64,000 nucleotides of DNA from Fennellomyces sp. T-0311 (GCA_025266875.1 JALLLT010000035.1:62001-126000); one strand, 5' to 3'; positions 43,523-56,342 are shown, counted from the stretch's first letter. Translations and numbers: made by a program. The notes: generated by a model not told the origin, from the sequence alone.

Positions 43523-45967
43523 ATGAAGAACTTTGCGGTCGAAGTTGGCCCTGAACAACCGAATGGTGGACGAATTCGACGTTCGTATCTTGCGCCTGAC
43601 GAACTAGTCCGAATTCCGCACGAAACCGTTCATACGCTTTATGACGTGCTTGAATACAGCAAAAACAAGTTTGGTGACAAGCGAGCCTTTGGCTTCCGCA
43701 AGGTCGAACAAATTATCGAAGAAGAAAAAGAAATTGTCAAGATTGTCAAGGGTGAAGAACAAAAAACGACAAAGACCTGGAAGTATTTTCAGTTGTCCGG
43801 TTACCATTACCTAAGTTACAATGCCGCTTCCAAACTTGCTCATGAAATCGGTTGCGGTTTTGTTCATCTCGGTTTGACCAACAAGGCCAAAGTTGAAATC
43901 TTTGCTCCAACAAAGTAAGCGTGGGTGGCGTGAGAAAAAAATGGCATCGTTCCATGAATTGATCTGTCTCGTTTATAGTGCCCATTGGTTGGTGACAGCC
44001 CATGCTGTGTTCACACAAGCATCTACCATTGTTACCGCTTACGATACCCTAGGAGAAGAAGGTTTATTGCATTCAATGAACGAAACCGAGGTCGAGGCCA
44101 TCTTTACCACTGGTGAGCTTTTGACAACTGTTGCCAAGGTGATTGAACAATGTCCCACTTGCAAGATTGTTGTTTATAATGGTGAAACCACGGTCGAAGC
44201 CATCGCCGCCGTCAAAAAGGGATCTGTCCAACACGTTGTATCATTTGATGAATTGGCTCGTATCGGTAAGGAGCATCCTTATGGTCCTCGTCGCCCCGAA
44301 CCCGAAGATATTGCCTGCATCATGTATACCTCTGGAAGCACTGGCAACCCCAAAGGCGTTACAATTTCCCACAAGAACATTGTCGCTGCCCGTAAGTTTT
44401 TTTTCGCTTGGTAATTTTTTTTATCTTGTTCGACTCACTATAATTTTTTTTAACATGATAGTTGCTGGCGCAAACAAATTGTTGGGACATCTTGTGAACG
44501 AAAAGGATTCCATGATGGCATATTTACCATTGGCACACATTCTGGAGTTTGTCGTGGAAAATGTGTGTATTTTCTGGGGTGTGACGCTTGGTTATGCGTC
44601 GGTGCGTACATTGACGGATATGTCTGTTCGAAACTGCAAAGGAGATATCAGAGAGTTTCGTCCTACCATTATGACTGGCGTTCCACAAGTTTGGGAATCC
44701 ATCCGCAAAGGTGTCTTGGGAAAGGTCAATGGCTTGTCACCAAAGGCCCAGGCCATGTTTCACAAAGCATTTGCCACCAAGCAATGGCTGATGGAACGTC
44801 ACTTACCCACTGGGTTCCTGGATAAAACCATATTTGGTAAGATTCGGGACCAAGTCGGTGGCAGATTGCGCTTTGCACTTTCGGGCGGAGCTCCCGTTTC
44901 GATCGAAACTCAACGATTCTTGTCAATCACTCTGTGTCCTATTCTCGGTAAGTTTTATCTATAAAGACGAATGTGCACGCACGATTTGTTTTTCTTTTGT
45001 TTTTATTTTATCTAACTACTATCAAAATTGAAATATTTTTTTTAAAAAAAAATAGGTGGTTATGGCATGACAGAAAGTAAGTCCATATCAGCTTATCGAA
45101 AGTAAAGATTGACAGCTAACTGGGTCATGTGATAGGTTGCGGGTATAACTCTTGATGATTGTTGTTTTCAAAAGCAGCCAACAGACTGACGAATCGATTG
45201 TTGATATAGAATGAGTGGTGTTTGCGCACCGGAGCAGTTCGCCTATGGCATTGTTGGCGCACCGATGCCATGCTGTGAAATCAAACTAGTGGATGTCCCC
45301 GATGCCGGATACTTTTCAACGAATGAGAAACCTCAAGGCGAAGTATGGGTACGCGGTCCATCCATCACCAGTGGATATTGGAAACGAGAGGACCTGACCA
45401 AGGAAACGATTACCGAGGATGGATGGCTTGAGACTGGCGATATTGCCGAATGGAACGAAAACGGCACATTGACCATCATTGACCGCAAAAAGAACCTAGT
45501 CAAGCTAAGCAATGGCGAGTACATTGCATTGGAAAAGTTAGAGTCGATTTACAAGAGTTGTATCTATGTGAACAACATTTGTGTATGCGCCGACTCGTTG
45601 CGCGCACGACCCGTCGCTTTGGTCGTACCTGTGGAAGCATCCGTGCGCAAATTGGCCACAGATGAAGATGCAGAATGGGCAGATATCTGCGCCGATTCCG
45701 AGGTCAAAGATAAGATTTTGAAGGCCATTCTGGCCCAAGGCAAGCAGGCTAGCTTGAAACCCGCCGAGTTGTTGTTTGATATCCATCTCTGCCCCGATGA
45801 ATGGACGATCGAGTCTGTAAGTGTCTAGGGTATTAAATACCCAATCATGCTACCCGAGTTGGCGTACGCTAACACGAGCTTCCCTCAAGGGTCTGGTCAC
45901 CGCCGCTCAAAAGATCAAGCGGCAGGATATCACCCGTCTTTTCAAGGACGCGCTGGATGCCATGTAA
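43523..45967 (+). CDS. Long-chain acyl-CoA synthetase, 667 aa
   Basis: Activates fatty acids to acyl-CoA using ATP. Exons: 43523-43914, 43979-44391, 44462-44947, 45056-45076, 45136-45142, 45210-45816, 45890-45967. The fifth exon is only 7 nt; including it yields the conserved GYGMTESCGMSGVC without a frame break. Motifs: AMP-binding YTSGSTGNPKGV, LPLAHILEFVVE, GVPQVWESIRKGVL, LSGGAPVS, GYWKREDLTKE, LETGDIAEW, and the fatty-acyl signature IDRKKNLVKLSNGEYIALEK. The layout resembles yeast Faa1/Faa4-type enzymes. C-terminus KIKRQDITRLFKDALDAM fits the family. Membrane or lipid-droplet association is expected for the family. Confidence 0.94.
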
Positions 45968-46433
45968 TGTGTTTTGTGAATGCAACATGTGGAAGGCGCA
46001 ACTAACGACAGTGTATAGGAACGCGGCTCAAGGCAGCTAAAGTATTTTATACATATATCTAGTTTACCTATTATAATAAGTTTTTTAAAACACGATTTCA
46101 GAGTTGCAAAACGAAAATCACCGCTCAATTCTTTCGGCTAATCAAAGGTCCCCTTCTTCTTGCTCTCTTCTCATCAATCCAGCCGATCGCCATCACCCCC
46201 GAGCCCCATTTGCATTTTTCCCTTGTAAACTCGACTCCCACCCGTCCCTGCACCCTTACTATCTACTTGCTATCTAGCAACACCACACAAGCGCCTCTGC
46301 AACTTTTCACATATTTTTTTTTTGTGGTTGAACCCAAAACCCGATCGCACCTTTCTTATTTGCTTACACTTTTCACACACACACACACCATCCTGCACTC
46401 ATCGCAACTGTCTACATTCACATTGGGCACACT
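45968..46433. other. Intergenic, promoter of the GATA-factor gene
   Basis: No gene seen. Pyrimidine-rich with a CA repeat (about 46375-46389) shortly upstream of the ATG at 46434. Confidence 0.5.
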
Positions 46434-48360
46434 ATGGCATCATTAGCAAGACCCAGAGCCAACAGTGAAATGATACCGGGAAGCAATAGGTATATGTGGG
46501 GCGATCCCTTTTTCTCAAGAATGGGCGAGGCCAAACTAATAGTTCTCCAAAAAGCGATAGCACTCGCTGGATAGCCGAAGCATTTCATCGCTACACTCTA
46601 CCCAGCAATCTGAATCAAGAAGTTTGCTCGGATGGTGGTAGCTGGACACATCGGATCCAGTCTCGTTTCCTTGGCGTGTCATGTCTCAAGGTCGGATCGT
46701 GTTCTTCCCAAACGACGTTTTACGAGATCAGCGAGTCGGAAATTTCAGAGATCGCGCCTTCAACGAAACGATCGAGCGAGTCTTCGGACAATGACCCGGA
46801 GTGTGTGGACGCACTCCTCTCGCTATCCACCGCAGAAATCTTTCTAGGCAACAAATCACCCATGGCACTTCCTCCCAAGAAAAGAAAGCGCCGACGCGTG
46901 ATTCGATACGATGTCATTTTCTGCCTCGATATGGCTCAAAAAGAACCAACTCAGGAACGAGAGTACTATCTGTTTCCGCGAGACGCTGTCGTCGAGGCAG
47001 TGAATCAGGCTTCTCCCTTTGAGGTATAACGTTGTTTCTTTTTTTTTTCGCTCCCGTTGAGGTGGTATGATGTTCATGTATGTGTAACGCTTCTTTTTTA
47101 CTCTCTCGGCAGGTCCTTGTCTCTTATCATCTACCCAAGTCATCCGAGTCATCCACCTTGCATTCCATGTGCTTATGTTCTTGTATGTGCAGTTACCCGT
47201 CCAAGCTGGAAGAGTTTGCCGCCGTGTGCTCGTCTTCGGATCACTTCCAAACGTCTCGGCGGTCTGCGCAACGTCGGTTAACGGATCCCGGGCTGTTGCT
47301 GTGGAAACCCGATTGCCATGTCCTGAATATGCAGCTGTCCGGCGTATCCAGGGACCTGTACATTGCCATGAAACAGAGTGTGTCTGGTTTCGAGACCGTG
47401 TGCCAGCGTACCATGGAATTGGTAAGTCGAGCCAGGAAAAAAAAATAAAGTGTGGCACAGAATAAGGGCTCTAATATACAGAGGAAACTGCATAGATGCG
47501 GCTACATACCGAGCGATTAACATGCGAGAAAAAAGAAGAGCCCACAATGGCGCTGACTAAAACAGAGATCCAATCGGAAGAGGAAGACATGTATGACAAA
47601 CGGCCTCTCCCATGGAGCAGTGATGAAGGTACGCCAAAAAAGCGCTCCATACATGCTTTTTCGCTCACCTTTCTCTTTTCTTCCAGACTTTGAAGATGAA
47701 GAAGAAGATGATGATCAAGAAACAGACTTTTGTATGACGTCGCCACACAGCAAGTCGTCCTCACGGGACTCACCGCCAACGTCGTTATCGTCATCGACAT
47801 CGACGACGAAACGCAACACGGGCAATTCGTTAAAAAAGTGTTTGTATTGTGGATCTAAATCGACTCCCATGTGGCGTCGGGGGCCGCAGGGTGCAGGTAC
47901 ACTCTGCAATGCGTGTGGAGTGAAATGGAAGCATGGCAAAATATTATGTGGAAATGATGCCACACCGTCTCCAGCACCTACCCGACGACGCAGCTCATCC
48001 AACAAAAGCACAAGCAGTAATGAGCGGAAACGAAAAGCAAACAAGAAGCGGACAAAGGCCAAAGAGAAGAAAAAGATCGAGTCGGAAGATGATGATTTGA
48101 TGAGTGGGATCCATTACACTGCCACAACCACTTCGAGGAGTATAGCTTCATCGTGGGATCAGCATCACCAACAACCACCCAGTAGCTTGTCATCGTATTC
48201 ACAATCGTTGGATGATACCACCTTCAGTCCCCTCGAATCATTCTCCTCCTCGCCCAACTCATCCACCTCCATGCACGACTCAATGATGCTAGACAAGCTG
48301 TCGGCGGGTGTGGATGCCGTGGAGGCAGCAACAGTTCTGACCTTGTTAAAGCGAAGCTAG
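46434..48360 (+). CDS. GATA-type zinc-finger transcription factor, 550 aa
   Basis: Exons 46434-46489, 46543-47023, 47113-47421, 47496-47628, 47687-48360, phases 2, 0, 0, 1. A basic nuclear-localisation stretch (PPKKRKRRR) lies near residue 130. The single C4 finger is in the last exon: [34 protein letters not shown] (C-x2-C-x18-C-x2-C), followed by a basic region ([18 protein letters not shown]) and a Ser-rich tail. GATA factors bind (A/T)GATA(A/G) sites; fungal ones control nitrogen use, iron or light responses, and nothing here picks one. The region before the finger ([20 protein letters not shown]) is unrecognised. Exon 4 start at ATG 47496 rests on the GCATAG acceptor. Confidence 0.88.
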
Positions 48361-48413
48361 AGTTTTCTTTTGTCGCAGCCCTCTCGTCCCTTCTGTCCCG
48401 CTTCTCTCGTTCC

Positions 48414-48437
48414 CTCTCTCTCTCTCTCTCTCTCTCT
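48414..48437 (+). repeat. (CT)12 microsatellite
   Basis: Uninterrupted CT dinucleotide run of 24 nt in the 3' flank of the GATA-factor gene; likely length-variable. Confidence 0.9.
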
Positions 48438-48835
48438 GTTTCTTAAAGCCTACAACATTTATCTTTATACATCTTGTTACAGAAAGTTCGTGCTTGCTTC
48501 GTAGATGGTGCACTTTGCCTAATCCCGCGTATGACATCATGCCGTGTTTCACCACCATAGAAAATTCTACTTTTCATCACATTCCACGGCGATAAGATCA
48601 TGCCAATGTTGTCAGCACACAGCCATGACCTGGGGGAAATGTCATGCATGCGTCTCCACAGCGTGTTTCCTTATATTTTGGTCTTTATTTGTAGTATTTA
48701 CGGGGTTTTTGCGATATTTAACATATCCTGTTTAAACAAAAGCAGGCGCCATTCGTATGTACAGCTGAGGCTTTTTTTTGATGGGGTGTGGGGAAAACGG
48801 GAGATGGTATGTTCTGTACAGAAAAAAAAAGAAAC

Positions 48836-50070
48836 TTAGAAGGAAGCGCCCTTGACGATGTTGCCCTTGAGCTCGGGAGCGCAGGCAGTGAACAAGGACT
48901 TTTCGTAGTCAGAGATGGGGCCGATGGGGTAGGTCTTCTTGACACCATCAGGACCCAACTCGACGGGCACCGAGAAGTATTCGAGCGAGTCGTCACCGGT
49001 GGCAGCCTTGACCGAAGCCTTGGTCTCCTCATCGGCAGCCTCCAAGTTAATGTAAGTGCACTCCTTGACACCGGACTTGAGACCCAGCGAGGCCTCAAGT
49101 ACGTTCAAGGCAAAGCGAGCACCGGCGTAGGCCATGGAAAGAGTGGCCGAACCAGCACCATCCTTGGCCTTGACCACCTCGTCACCACCAAACTGAATGC
49201 GGTAGGTCACCTTTTCAATCTGTTCCTGGGACAGCTTGTCGGTGCCGGCCACCTGGGACAAAAGGGGCAAGATGGTGACACCGCTGTGGCCGCCCACCAC
49301 TGGCACCTGCAACTTGGAAGGCTCAGCACCGATCAATTCGCCAACAAAAGTCGAGGCCCGCACAATGTCGAGGGTGGTGACACCGAAGATTCTAAAATCC
49401 GGTATCAATATTTTCCCCTTTTTTGCCCCAACAACTTTTTGTCTTTACCTGCGAGGATCGTAGACGTTGTGCTGCTTGAACACCTCGGCGACAATGGGTA
49501 CGGTCGAGTTGACGGGGTTCGAGATGATGCACATGTATGCCTTGGGAGCAAACTTGGCCGCCGCAGTGGCAAGGTCGCGCACAATACCGGCGTTGATCTT
49601 GAACAGGTCATCGCGCGTCATGCCAGGCTTGCGAGGAACACCAGCAGGGATCACCTACGTTTGTTTAAAAAGCCCTTTAGTTTACACTCTCTTATCGTGT
49701 GCTATCTGGTCGCAGAACGACGGTGCTTACAACTAGATGTTTGTTGTTAATAAAGTGTTTCAAACTAAAAAAAAGCCTTAGCCTAACGTACCAACAGCAG
49801 AGTCCTTGATGGCCTCCTCGAGCTCTTCGGCACCCTTGTGGCCGGTGACCTTGGACTTGGTGTTAATGTGGCTATGGAAACCAATGAGATTGCAATGCCA
49901 CAAAGGAACCGCGCGCGCGTCAGTGTTGCATACCTCAAGTCAGCAGCGACACCGGGAGTGTTGACGATATCGTAGAGCGACAAGTGGGTGATGTGCTCAG
50001 ACTGCTTCAAGAGCAAGGAGAGGGGTTGACCAATGCCACCAGCAGCACCGCAGACAGTAACCTTAACCAT
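48836..50070 (-). CDS. NAD-dependent malate dehydrogenase, 326 aa
   Basis: Interconverts malate and oxaloacetate. Exons (minus): 49934-50070, 49792-49871, 49731-49732 (2 nt), 49449-49654, 48836-49391. Motifs: [15 protein letters not shown] (NAD fold), [30 protein letters not shown], active-site region [15 protein letters not shown], and [19 protein letters not shown]. Without the 2-nt exon the flanking exons have incompatible phases (phase 1 to phase 0); with it the protein reads DSAVVVIPAG, exactly the family length. No N-terminal targeting extension is present, so a cytosolic or peroxisomal form is likely; the C-terminus ASF is not a clear peroxisomal signal. A minus-strand TATA box sits about 60 nt upstream. 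Confidence 0.93.
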
Positions 50071-50130
50071 GTTGTATCGAGTAAGAAGAAGAAAGAGAGA
50101 GTGGGCGTTACGTGTTCAAACCGAAAGTGG

Positions 50131-50140
50131 TATTTATAAG
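50131..50140 (-). promoter_or_regulatory. TATA box of the malate dehydrogenase gene
   Basis: Minus strand reads CTTATAAATA about 62-70 nt upstream of the ATG at 50070. Confidence 0.6.
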
Positions 50141-53084
50141 CTCCGCCGGTTGACACACGCTACTATGCTTTAATAAAGTTTCGACCAAAACTTGTACCCC
50201 GCACTTCTTTTCACATGCAGCAAAAATCGTCCACACCGGTAACGCATGTGAATCAATCGCTTCCTAGACGTTCCGATAACTTTGATCCCAGCACACACGC
50301 AGGAAAAAAGAGATGTATTCCTTTGGACGAATGACATCATCATCGTAAGAGTGTATCCTTTCGACCCACAGCAGCTACAGCCCTGTCGGCAACTCTCGGC
50401 TTCTTGGAAATCACTGTGTCGGATGGCAATTTCGGATCAGACCTGTCAGTCTCCAACACGCGGCGTGTGTAAAATATGTATATATATGCGGCAACAGTAA
50501 CGATGGCCAAAATATACCCTTTCCATTGGCTGTGTGTGCCTGCGACTTCTTTTTTTCTTTGGGCCGTTGTCCTTTTAAGCCCTTCAATGCAGAAACGCCC
50601 CCGGCCCGCCCGTGCCAGGAAGACTAAAGTTTTCGTTTTCGTTCATCGTTTTCGTCGCAAAGGCGTGCGCGTCGCACAGACCCGCGTTGCTACTTTGGCG
50701 CCTGAATATAGAGCATTTGTGGGAACTTGCGCATAAATAAAGTATATATAGACAAACGTAATTACCCGAGCGACAAACGCCCATCAAAGTGCACTCCCAT
50801 GCCGTTGCCATCCCTTGATGGTATGTCTATGCAGCAAAAACCTTAAAAGGCTCAGATGAGATATTTTTCATATGAAGAACCGGCTTGATATTTAGCCTTC
50901 ATTCAAAGCACACCCAACAATGCTGTGCAACCTTATCTGTACGTGTGGGGGTACTCTGGACCGGGAATGACTATTAGGTTTTGCTGCTTACGTATATAAA
51001 ATGTTGAATAAAGGCTATTGGCTATGTTTCCGTTTTGCATTATTGTTGTGTGTCGAAGGGGTTGCCTTCTTTTTTTAAAAAAAAACTCCATCTCTTCGTT
51101 TTTTCTTTATCGTAACAATCGAACGTCGCAAGAGAATGCAGATTTCATTTTGTGTGGGAATTAGATGGGAGTGATGAAATATACATGAGGTCTCTCCTTG
51201 GTTGGGTAGATGATTTATATACACCTGAACTTTAAAGAACGCACACATAGTATCGATCGGACATGTCCGAGTTTAGTCAGATGATCACTTGCGACACCTA
51301 AAAGAGGATCTCCCTAGTAAATTCCATGTTGCGCAATAGCCCACAGGATTACATAAGGACTGGCACTATTGTTCTTTTCTGGGGAATCGACTGTACAGAA
51401 TTCCTTTACATTTGACCCACCTCATGTCAGAGATCAAAAATGTTTGTTACCATATCAGAAATGCTGTCAGATATTACTATATAGAGCTTACACCAACGTG
51501 GACTTCACCAGTCACTATAACTTTCCATTATCCTCTGCATTGGTGTCAATCCTTCCTGGTACTCTTGATGGCCAGATAACTTACGACGGTCATATACTAC
51601 CAATCTTTCGAATAACGCCAGCATGTTTAGGCACCTTCAAGAATGGCGATGCAAAGATTTCTTGACTATAAATAAGTGCCGACTTTACTTGCAGACTATG
51701 TTTTCTATTCTTTTGCAACGTCCCGGTCGGCTTTTTGTTGTTGAATCTTCTTGATTTCGAACATCTGACTTTTTTTTTCACGGCTACCAGCATTCACTGG
51801 GTTCAGCACTTGCTTTCGAAAAGAAAACCACTCACTAGACAGTTTCACATGGACTATTACACGGCCAATTGTATTGCAGACAAAGCCATGTGTGGTTTCG
51901 CGGGACGCACAACACAAATTATGTCATACAGAAAGATGCGTACACGAGATAAAGCGCCGAATGTTATTGATCAAGAAGGAGAAATAAGACTGGGATGGTT
52001 TGCGCGTTTCACACGGAGGCAGTCATTGGTTGTGAATATAAAAAAACCTGCATACGTATCTTGCTAGACGATCGATCAATTCCGGCCTCCCGTTATCTCA
52101 ATCGAAGATTCTCAAACACCGCGGAGAGAAGCGGCTGACTAAGAATTAAAGATCATGACAGCAAATTGTTTTTTTAGAGATCGCAGTAGCATGAACTCTT
52201 ACTTTTGGTGAAGAATACAACGGCGTCACTTGACTTTAAAAAATTTCGAATCTCGAAAAGAAAAACAGATACTTCTCTTTGTGAGAACACAATATCTTTC
52301 AAGAGATGCTCTATTTGATGGATTCGCGGTGATCGTAAAGTCATTTCCGACTCAGAGCCATTGAAGTCATGCTTGTGTCCTGAATCGTGTATTCGTTGAT
52401 ACAAGGCCACAGCACCAAAGCATGACGTAGCCGTGGGGGATTTTTTTTCCTTTCATGAAACAACTTTTACGCATGTACGCATTCAACGAATCTCGCTCGT
52501 CTAAATTAATAGTCTGGCAGATAATGTACCATGGGCAATTACCAGGTGCAGACGCGACTATTCCTATAAAGTACATTTGATTTCTGAGCTTTTCTGCTTT
52601 CCTATTATGCGAGTCTAAGAAGCATGATTGTGCTACATACTATTATCAATCGTAATAGTGTACATTGTGTCTCGCCATAATTCTGTCTCTCGGACCTTCT
52701 GGTTAAAAAGTCCAAAAATGGACATGCTGCTTTCTTTGGTAATTTAAAGATCAGTGACACTGGCCCTTCAGAAAAATAATGATTTCATGTATATATTGGA
52801 ATATAACAAAACTTACCCTACCGAGATTATTTCAATAAGGAATAAACGGATATCAAAGTGATCATCGCAGGCTACGTATTATTCGATAATTACTGCCTAT
52901 TAAGAGGAAAAACATACCAAACTAAAACTGACTTAGCTTGAGTTGACAGGTGTCACGGCTGGTATGTGGGACCTTGTTGCAATACAATAGCCTTATTGAA
53001 GTAAAATTTGTACATCTTTTTCGAAACACTGGAAAGCCCGTCGGCATGAAAATTCTTTTGCGCGCAACAGTTACAAAAAAAAGA
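50141..53084. other. Long spacer with one weak candidate coding region
   Basis: On the minus strand, about 51705-52576, several open pieces look protein-like: INLDERDSLNAYMRKSC, FGAVALYQRIHDSGHKHDFN, PRIHQIEHLLKDIVFSQREV, KKSQMFEIKKIQQQKADRD. Splice signals exist between them but no single coherent path was found, and no family is recognised. The rest of the stretch has only short ORFs. Confidence 0.3.
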
Positions 53085-53090
53085 TATAAA
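53085..53090 (+). promoter_or_regulatory. TATA box of the lysozyme gene
   Basis: TATAAA about 55 nt upstream of the ATG at 53141, within an A-rich tract. Confidence 0.55.
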
Positions 53091-53140
53091 AAAAGAGGAT
53101 ATTGTTCGAGTTCAATTAAAAAGTTATCATTACTCAAGAC

Positions 53141-54078
53141 ATGTTCAAGAAACTCAGTCTCCTCGCCTTATCTTTCGCTTCCATTGCCAACGCCGCTATT
53201 ATTGGTGTTGACGTCTCTGCGTTGACGGATACATCCGCATTCAGCTGTGTCAACGAAAACGGATATAGCCGTGCTGTTGTTCGCTGCTACATCGAAGCTT
53301 ATGGCCAAAACCCCGTATGTCTTTCCTTTCTTCAAAAAAAAAGAAAGGCACTTAAAATTTTTCCTTTTGCTTTAGGGTGGTGCCTTGGATAGCAATTGCC
53401 AACAGAACTATCAAAATGCGCTTGATGGTGGCCTTAGCTCGGTTGACATTTACATGTTCCCATGCACCGGTCGTTCAACATGCAAGTCTGCTGATACTCA
53501 AGTTCAAGAAATCGTCGATTATGTGGGCTCAAACAGCATGACTGTTGGTACCTTGTGGCTCGATGTTGAAATTGACCCAGCAGCCAACAACTGGCCTTCG
53601 ACATCGGAAGCTCAATCCAGTAGGTTCCAATATATCACTTAATTTTTTTTCTCTGCATACCAAAACTTTTTTCGCTATTTTCTTGAAAAAAAAAAGCCTT
53701 AAAGGAATTCAAGACTGCGTTGGATGATTCTGGTTGGAAATGGGGTGTTTATTCATCCAACTCGCAATGGTCTCAAATTGTCGGATCGGCCGATTGGGAA
53801 TTGGATTCCTCGGTACCTTTGTGGTACGCTGTAAGTAGAATATTCACTTTAGTATTGTATCACTTGTCAATCTAACGAATCGATCGTAGCACTGGAACGA
53901 TGCTCTCAGTTTTGATAACTTTGCTCAATTTGGCGGCTGGTCCACGCCCACTATCAAGGTTTGTTGCATTTTATATGTAAAAAAAAGTTATTAATTAAAT
54001 TCTGAAATGGTACAGCAATATGCCGGTGATGTGACATTCTGCGGTGCAGGATTCGATAAGAATTACTATGGCGAGTAG
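53141..54078 (+). CDS. Secreted GH25 lysozyme (N-acetylmuramidase type), 227 aa
   Basis: Exons 53141-53314, 53376-53619, 53697-53830, 53890-53958, 54016-54078 with consistent phases. Residues 1-18 form a signal peptide (MFKKLSLLALSFASIANA). The mature protein begins IIGVDVS, the family's first catalytic-site Asp, and carries the DxE pair in LWLDVEIDP, followed by FKTALDDSGWKWGVYSSNSQW, WYAHWNDALSF and QYAGDVTFCGAGFDKNYYG. Several cysteines suggest disulphides. GH25 enzymes cleave bacterial peptidoglycan between MurNAc and GlcNAc; fungal members are secreted and most likely used against bacteria or for feeding on them. It stands alone between two gene-poor spacers. Confidence 0.92.
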
Positions 54079-55830
54079 ATATTCGTAGCCGAGGTATCAG
54101 ATATCCATGTCATAATTAGCACTGAATAAGTCATCGAAAGTAAACTGCTATATATCGATATATACTGCCATAACACCAAGACCATTTTTCCACTGAAGCC
54201 AACCGTAGTAAAGAGTCATCTTTTATAAAAAGCGGGGTAAAAGACAGATCGCGATATGTTAATGAATGTGCCCTTGTACGATCGCATGACACGAATTTAA
54301 AGGCTGTATCACTTGATTGTCTACTACTCTATTGGTTACACAGGGATTGCCTTCAGCGTGTGTCGTCGAGTTGGTTTGCCTTTGTCAGAATCTAAAATGA
54401 AAGACTCTGTAATGTGAGTCAACAATAACAGGCACAGCAAAAATGTACGTAGCTCTGCATGATCGTCTAAGGATGAGCATACAGTAGTACGGTGACTCTA
54501 ACGGATTCTCAAACTGTCCCAAGGATATGGAGACTCACGGACTGAGTGCCATCATGAAGACAAATATGTAGAAATTGACAATTTTATATTGATGGGATTG
54601 GAATCTACGAAAAAGGTGCGCTTGAATGTAATGAAAAAGAGTACAGAGTTACCTTGACATGACCAGATAGCATAACGATCGAGTATCGTATCCATGACCT
54701 GGTTCTATCATGCACCGCCTCATCAAATATTTATAACATCGTTGTACAGATACTCTGGGCTCTTCATCCATAGTAAAACCTTTGGGATCCAATCGTGCGT
54801 CGTTGCTTTCGCGTGTTGCGCGATCCAAATTCCCGTTTGATCTGAGTTTTTTGTTCTTCAAGGACGATAATGTCAATGGAGCTGCTCGTTGGACTGAATG
54901 AATATTGCGGCGTGGACATTTTTAGTCGGATAGCATGAGAAGGGCAAGGCCGTTGAAAAATTCTGACACCCATAAAAAAACGCGCGACCGACCGACAAGG
55001 ATGGAGTTTTCAATAGCGCGGTGACTGATCAAGGTGGCTCATGATTAAGAGCAGCAAAGTAGCACTCTTTACAGTAAATCTTGTTTGCCAGAGTGCAATT
55101 GAACCAGCGTAGTACCTTTGTAAGAGACAGTTACTGTGCCTTTTGCTTGCCTGCATGTCTGACAAGGTATACGGACTTAAGCACGACGACCCTGTATGCT
55201 ACAAGTGTCACTGCTTTGTACGACACAAGCGGCCATATTTTCATCAAAAGGACAGTGATAAACATTGCAAAGGTATTATTCAACAACAAATGTCTTGGTC
55301 TCGTTGACTTTGCCTTGCACTATCTATGTTCAATTTCATCGATCCTTGCACAACTTTTTATAAAAATGAGTTTCTAATTGATACTTTGATGCTAGATTGT
55401 CAATCTGCCAACCCGAACCCCGAGTCCTATATGTGAAATATTTTTCCTGTTTGTGCTTGCCAAATCCAATTATCTTTGATACTTCTGGCTCCCTCATCAC
55501 AAGGCGCGTATTTTCCTCTATAAATGGTACCATGCGTTACTCGGCGGTATTACACCAGAGGGGATAATAAGAGTATCTTCAAAGGCCAGAGAACAGGTAC
55601 AAGTAAGGCCACATGGTATCCCCAATTGCTATTGCAGCAGAGAGTGAAAGAAGCCAAATGTGGTCACTACGCATACCAGCGCAGATCCATGGATAGCAAG
55701 CGAGTTCCCATCATCATCTTGTGACCGGATTGTGTCACTTTAAAAAGAGCAGCTTTCCATTTTTAAAAACAAACGATCGCCACACCTTTTTTATATCTTT
55801 TACTCTTTCAAGGTTTCAACATTAGAACCG
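54079..55830. other. Gene-poor spacer
   Basis: Only short ORFs. A minus-strand stretch at 54660-54915 (SLKNKKLRSNGNLDRATRE, DPKGFTMDEEPRVSVQRC) could be a fragment of something but has no start, no splice partner and no recognisable family. Confidence 0.4.
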
Positions 55831-56342
55831 ATGGATGGACCTGAAAGCGAACACAAGGTATCAACATACATAGGTGTCGGAATCGTGTTTGGTATTGCAG
55901 GACTCTTATTGCTAATCCGGATATGTGGACGTTTGTTCAGTGGAGAAGAAGACGGTGAGTTGACTAGTGACAAAATAAAAAAAAAGACACAAAAACTAAT
56001 GCATGTGTATCTTCGTTAGGTCTAAGTTGGCTTTCCGCCATAGGCTATGCGTTCGTTGATGTGCTTTGTATACCGATCGTTGTTATTTTAAAAGTCGTGT
56101 TTGGATTGTGTTCAATCCAAGTTCCGTGGCCACCCTGCTATGGTAGCAGTTCTTATTTTCTATACACATATTTCAGGCCAGTTAGACATTGGATGATCGA
56201 ACACTTTGACTGGCGCCGCATGGAATCCGATGATGAGGAAGTGTACATTGAAGGGAGAAATCCTATACACATATCCATTGATACTGCGGGAACCGGGTCG
56301 AAAGCCTTGGACTCTGATGGTACAACACGAACCAACAGTTGA
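55831..56342 (+). CDS. Small multi-span membrane protein, array member 1, 148 aa
   Basis: Exons 55831-55954 and 56020-56342, phase-1 intron GTGAGT..CGTTAG. The head has a transmembrane segment right after the start (YIGVGIVFGIAGLLLLIRI), then a short polar linker with the intron, a long second hydrophobic region (AFVDVLCIPIVVILKVVFGL), the motif SYFLYTYFRPVRHWMIEHFD, and an acidic Ser/Thr tail. Members at 56527 and 58244 share the layout, phase-1 intron at the same place and the YxLYxxxxPv+ motif. No known family recognised; likely an endomembrane or plasma-membrane protein. Confidence 0.7.

Noticed and set aside
45811..45828. Stop codon shortly after TIESVSV in the acyl-CoA synthetase gene
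   Set aside because: It lies in an intron (GTAAGT..CTCAAG); the next exon gives the expected C-terminus.
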